Assembly (NCBI RefSeq): GCF_026626305.1
Contig: NZ_JAPNUE010000016.1
Span: 1-55,254 of the forward strand
Length of the DNA stretch: 55,254 nt
Reading direction: 5' to 3'
Source of the DNA: Frigidibacter sp. RF13
GTDB taxonomy: Bacteria > Pseudomonadota > Alphaproteobacteria > Rhodobacterales > Rhodobacteraceae
Below the pieces are notes generated by a model that was not told the origin of the DNA, searched no databases, and was given only the letters and a program-made list of their open reading frames with translations. Positions 54,033 to 55,254 of the stretch are shown in pieces. Position numbers and translations under genes: made by a program. Within the stretch, counting starts at the first letter, position 1; each line of letters begins with the position of its first letter.

Positions 54033-54463
54033 AAGCCGAACGCGTCACCCTCATCACCCTTGGCGTCGCCGATCTTGGCCGCTCCAGGGCCTTCTACGAG
54101 GCCTGGGGTTGGCGGGCCCATCCGCGCTCGATGGAGGCGCTTGTCCTCTTCCAGATGAACGGGCTGGCACTGGCGCTTTTCGATCTGGCGTCGCTGGCCG
54201 AGGATCAGGCGCGGCCCGCCCAGGCACTTGGAACCGGGGCGATGACACTTGCCCAGAACATGGAAAGCGAGGCGGACGTCGACGCGACCTTCGCCCGCGC
54301 CGTTGCGGCGGGTGGAGCAGCGCTGAAGACGCCACAGAAGGTCTTCTGGGGCGGCTATTCCGGCTATTTCGCCGATCCTGACGGCCATGTCTGGGAAATC
54401 GCGCACAATCCCTTCTGGCCGCTCGATGCCGATGGATGCCTGACCCTGCCGGAGCCCATATGA
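54029..54463 (+). CDS. VOC (glyoxalase/bleomycin resistance) superfamily protein
   Basis: 144 residues with the paired beta-alpha-beta units of the VOC fold: VTLITLGVADLGRSRAFYEAWGWRAH in the first half and SGYFADPDGHVWEIAHNP at the end, with Glu and His typical of the metal site. The substrate is unknown. The ATG overlaps the recF stop and its stop overlaps the LysE gene (ATGA), so all three are co-translated. Confidence 0.88.
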   Translation: MKAERVTLITLGVADLGRSRAFYEAWGWRAHPRSMEALVLFQMNGLALALFDLASLAEDQARPAQALGTGAMTLAQNMESEADVDATFARAVAAGGAALKTPQKVFWGGYSGYFADPDGHVWEIAHNPFWPLDADGCLTLPEPI

Positions 54464-55080
54464 CCGTCACCCTCTACCAGCTCGCGCTTTATGCGGGCGG
54501 CATGTTCCTTCTGTGGGCCGTGCCGGGCCCGGTCTGGGTGGCGCTGATCGCCCGGGCGCTCTCGGGTGGCTTCGCCTCCGCCTGGCCGCTTGCGGTCGGC
54601 GTAGCGCTCGGCGATCTCATCTGGCCCCTTTGCGCCATCTTCGGCCTGACCTGGATTCTTTCGGTCTACGGCGATTTCCTTGCGGTCCTCCGCTGGGTGG
54701 CGGCGGGGGTATTCGTGCTGATGGGCGTGATGCTCATCCGCAGGTCCGTCGGCCCGATGAAGGCCGACAGCCGCCTGACGAAACCCGGCATGTGGGCCGC
54801 CTTCTCGGTCGGCGTCGCCGCAGTCATCGGTAACCCAAAGGCCATCCTTTTCTACATGGGGGTCCTTCCCGGCTTTTTCGACCTCACCCGGATCACTGCC
54901 CCCGACATCGCCGCCATTCTTGCCATCTCGGCCCTTGTGCCCATGCTCGGCAACCTCGCGCTTGCCCTCTTTCTCGACCGCGCCCGCGCGCTCCTCGCCT
55001 CGCCCGAACGGATGCACCGGCTGAATGTGATCTCGGGCTGCCTTCTGATTGCTGTCGGTCTCGCCATCACTCTCACCTGA
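54460..55080 (+). CDS. LysE-family amino-acid exporter
   Basis: 206 residues with about six membrane helices; the N-terminal pattern GMFLLWAVPGPVWVALIARALSGGFASAWPLAVGVALGD is characteristic of LysE/RhtB transporters, which export basic or small amino acids. The substrate cannot be told. ATG 54460 is chosen by the ATGA overlap with the VOC gene; a 24-base longer start has no site. No gene follows before the window end. Confidence 0.88.
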   Translation: MTVTLYQLALYAGGMFLLWAVPGPVWVALIARALSGGFASAWPLAVGVALGDLIWPLCAIFGLTWILSVYGDFLAVLRWVAAGVFVLMGVMLIRRSVGPMKADSRLTKPGMWAAFSVGVAAVIGNPKAILFYMGVLPGFFDLTRITAPDIAAILAISALVPMLGNLALALFLDRARALLASPERMHRLNVISGCLLIAVGLAITLT

Positions 55081-55096
55081 TCTCCACGTTCTGTCC

Positions 55097-55140
55097 GGAA
55101 ATACTCCGGGGGGTCGCGGGGGGCAGCGCCCCCCCCGCGG
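55097..55140 (-). repeat. GC-hairpin intergenic repeat, copy C
   Basis: On the minus strand: a G-rich arm, GCGCTGCCCCCCGCG, ACCCCCCGGAGTATTTCC. Same order as copies A and B, starting 16 bases after the lysE stop but in the opposite orientation. This copy lies close to the right contig end. Confidence 0.7.
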
Positions 55141-55254
55141 ATCGCCGCCCACCGCCGCGAAACCCCAAAAAAATGGGGCGGCCCCGGGGCAAACCCCGGC
55201 CCCAACCCCAAAAAAAGGGGACCCAAAGACAACCCGGCCCCGCCAGACGGGGGA
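55141..55254. other. Low-complexity contig end
   Basis: Runs such as CCCCAAAAAAATGGGG and CCCCAAAAAAAGGGG with many repeated GGGGC/GCCCC blocks fill the last ~110 bases. The composition is unlike the rest of the window and is consistent with assembly or sequencing noise beyond a repeat. No gene is called here. Confidence 0.6.

Overview
The window looks like a GC-rich alphaproteobacterial chromosome segment, most likely from the family Rhodobacteraceae. The evidence is family-level: an Mcl1-type L-malyl-CoA/beta-methylmalyl-CoA lyase, a soxBDAG heterotetrameric sarcosine-oxidase operon with an XRE-cupin regulator, the alphaproteobacterial flagellin regulators FlaF and FlbT, and a ubiB-ubiE / mutM-echA-rpsT-dnaA-dnaN-recF neighbourhood. 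No genus is claimed. Both window ends look like contig edges: 46 consecutive C at the left, and at the right a GC-hairpin repeat followed by low-complexity C/G/A runs.

Layout. 1-6.8 kb: clpB with a heat-shock-like promoter, two small uncharacterised genes, a cutC/ROK-kinase pair, pyrF and a SelW-like thioredoxin-fold gene. 6.8-12.8 kb: a 458-base gene-free stretch with a perfect inverted repeat, a small YIGPG-type membrane protein coupled to a membrane-anchored sulfotransferase, an ade-amn purine salvage pair and hup (HU). 12.8-19.6 kb: an EamA transporter, soxBDAG and its likely regulator. 19.6-24.5 kb: an MJ0042 zinc-ribbon protein divergent from an overlapping ftsE-ftsX-plsC-PPOX operon, then accA. 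24.5-32.4 kb: a methyltransferase, mcl1, a dgcA-like epimerase with a D-amino-acid transaminase, a PAQR protein, a DUF1244 / N-formylglutamate amidohydrolase pair, pyruvate kinase and a small membrane protein.

32.5-44.6 kb is a flagellar cluster: leftward flgB-flgC-fliE-fliQ-flgF-flgG-flgA-flgH-fliL; divergent fliI; leftward fliC-flaF-flbT-DUF1217; leftward flgJ-like and flgN; rightward fliK-flgD. It is incomplete: hook (flgE), hook-filament junction (flgK, flgL), P-ring (flgI), MS-ring/switch, most export-gate and motor genes are not here. 44.6-49.7 kb holds ubiE-ubiB, a membrane protein, mutM (TTG start), an enoyl-CoA hydratase and rpsT with a strong terminator. 49.7-55.1 kb holds dnaA, dnaN, recF, a VOC-family gene and a LysE-type exporter.

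The points most worth a second look are: a delta sarcosine-oxidase subunit that has lost its zinc cysteines; the YIGPG protein/sulfotransferase pair; a GC-rich intergenic hairpin repeat in at least three copies that also lies at both contig ends; a second two-copy repeat, one copy of which supplies an annotated start codon; and structured leaders before flagellin, dnaN, hup and ftsE plus a small ORF overlapping the dnaA start. Most of the window is ordinary core genome, and no CRISPR array, prophage, insertion sequence or RNA gene was seen.
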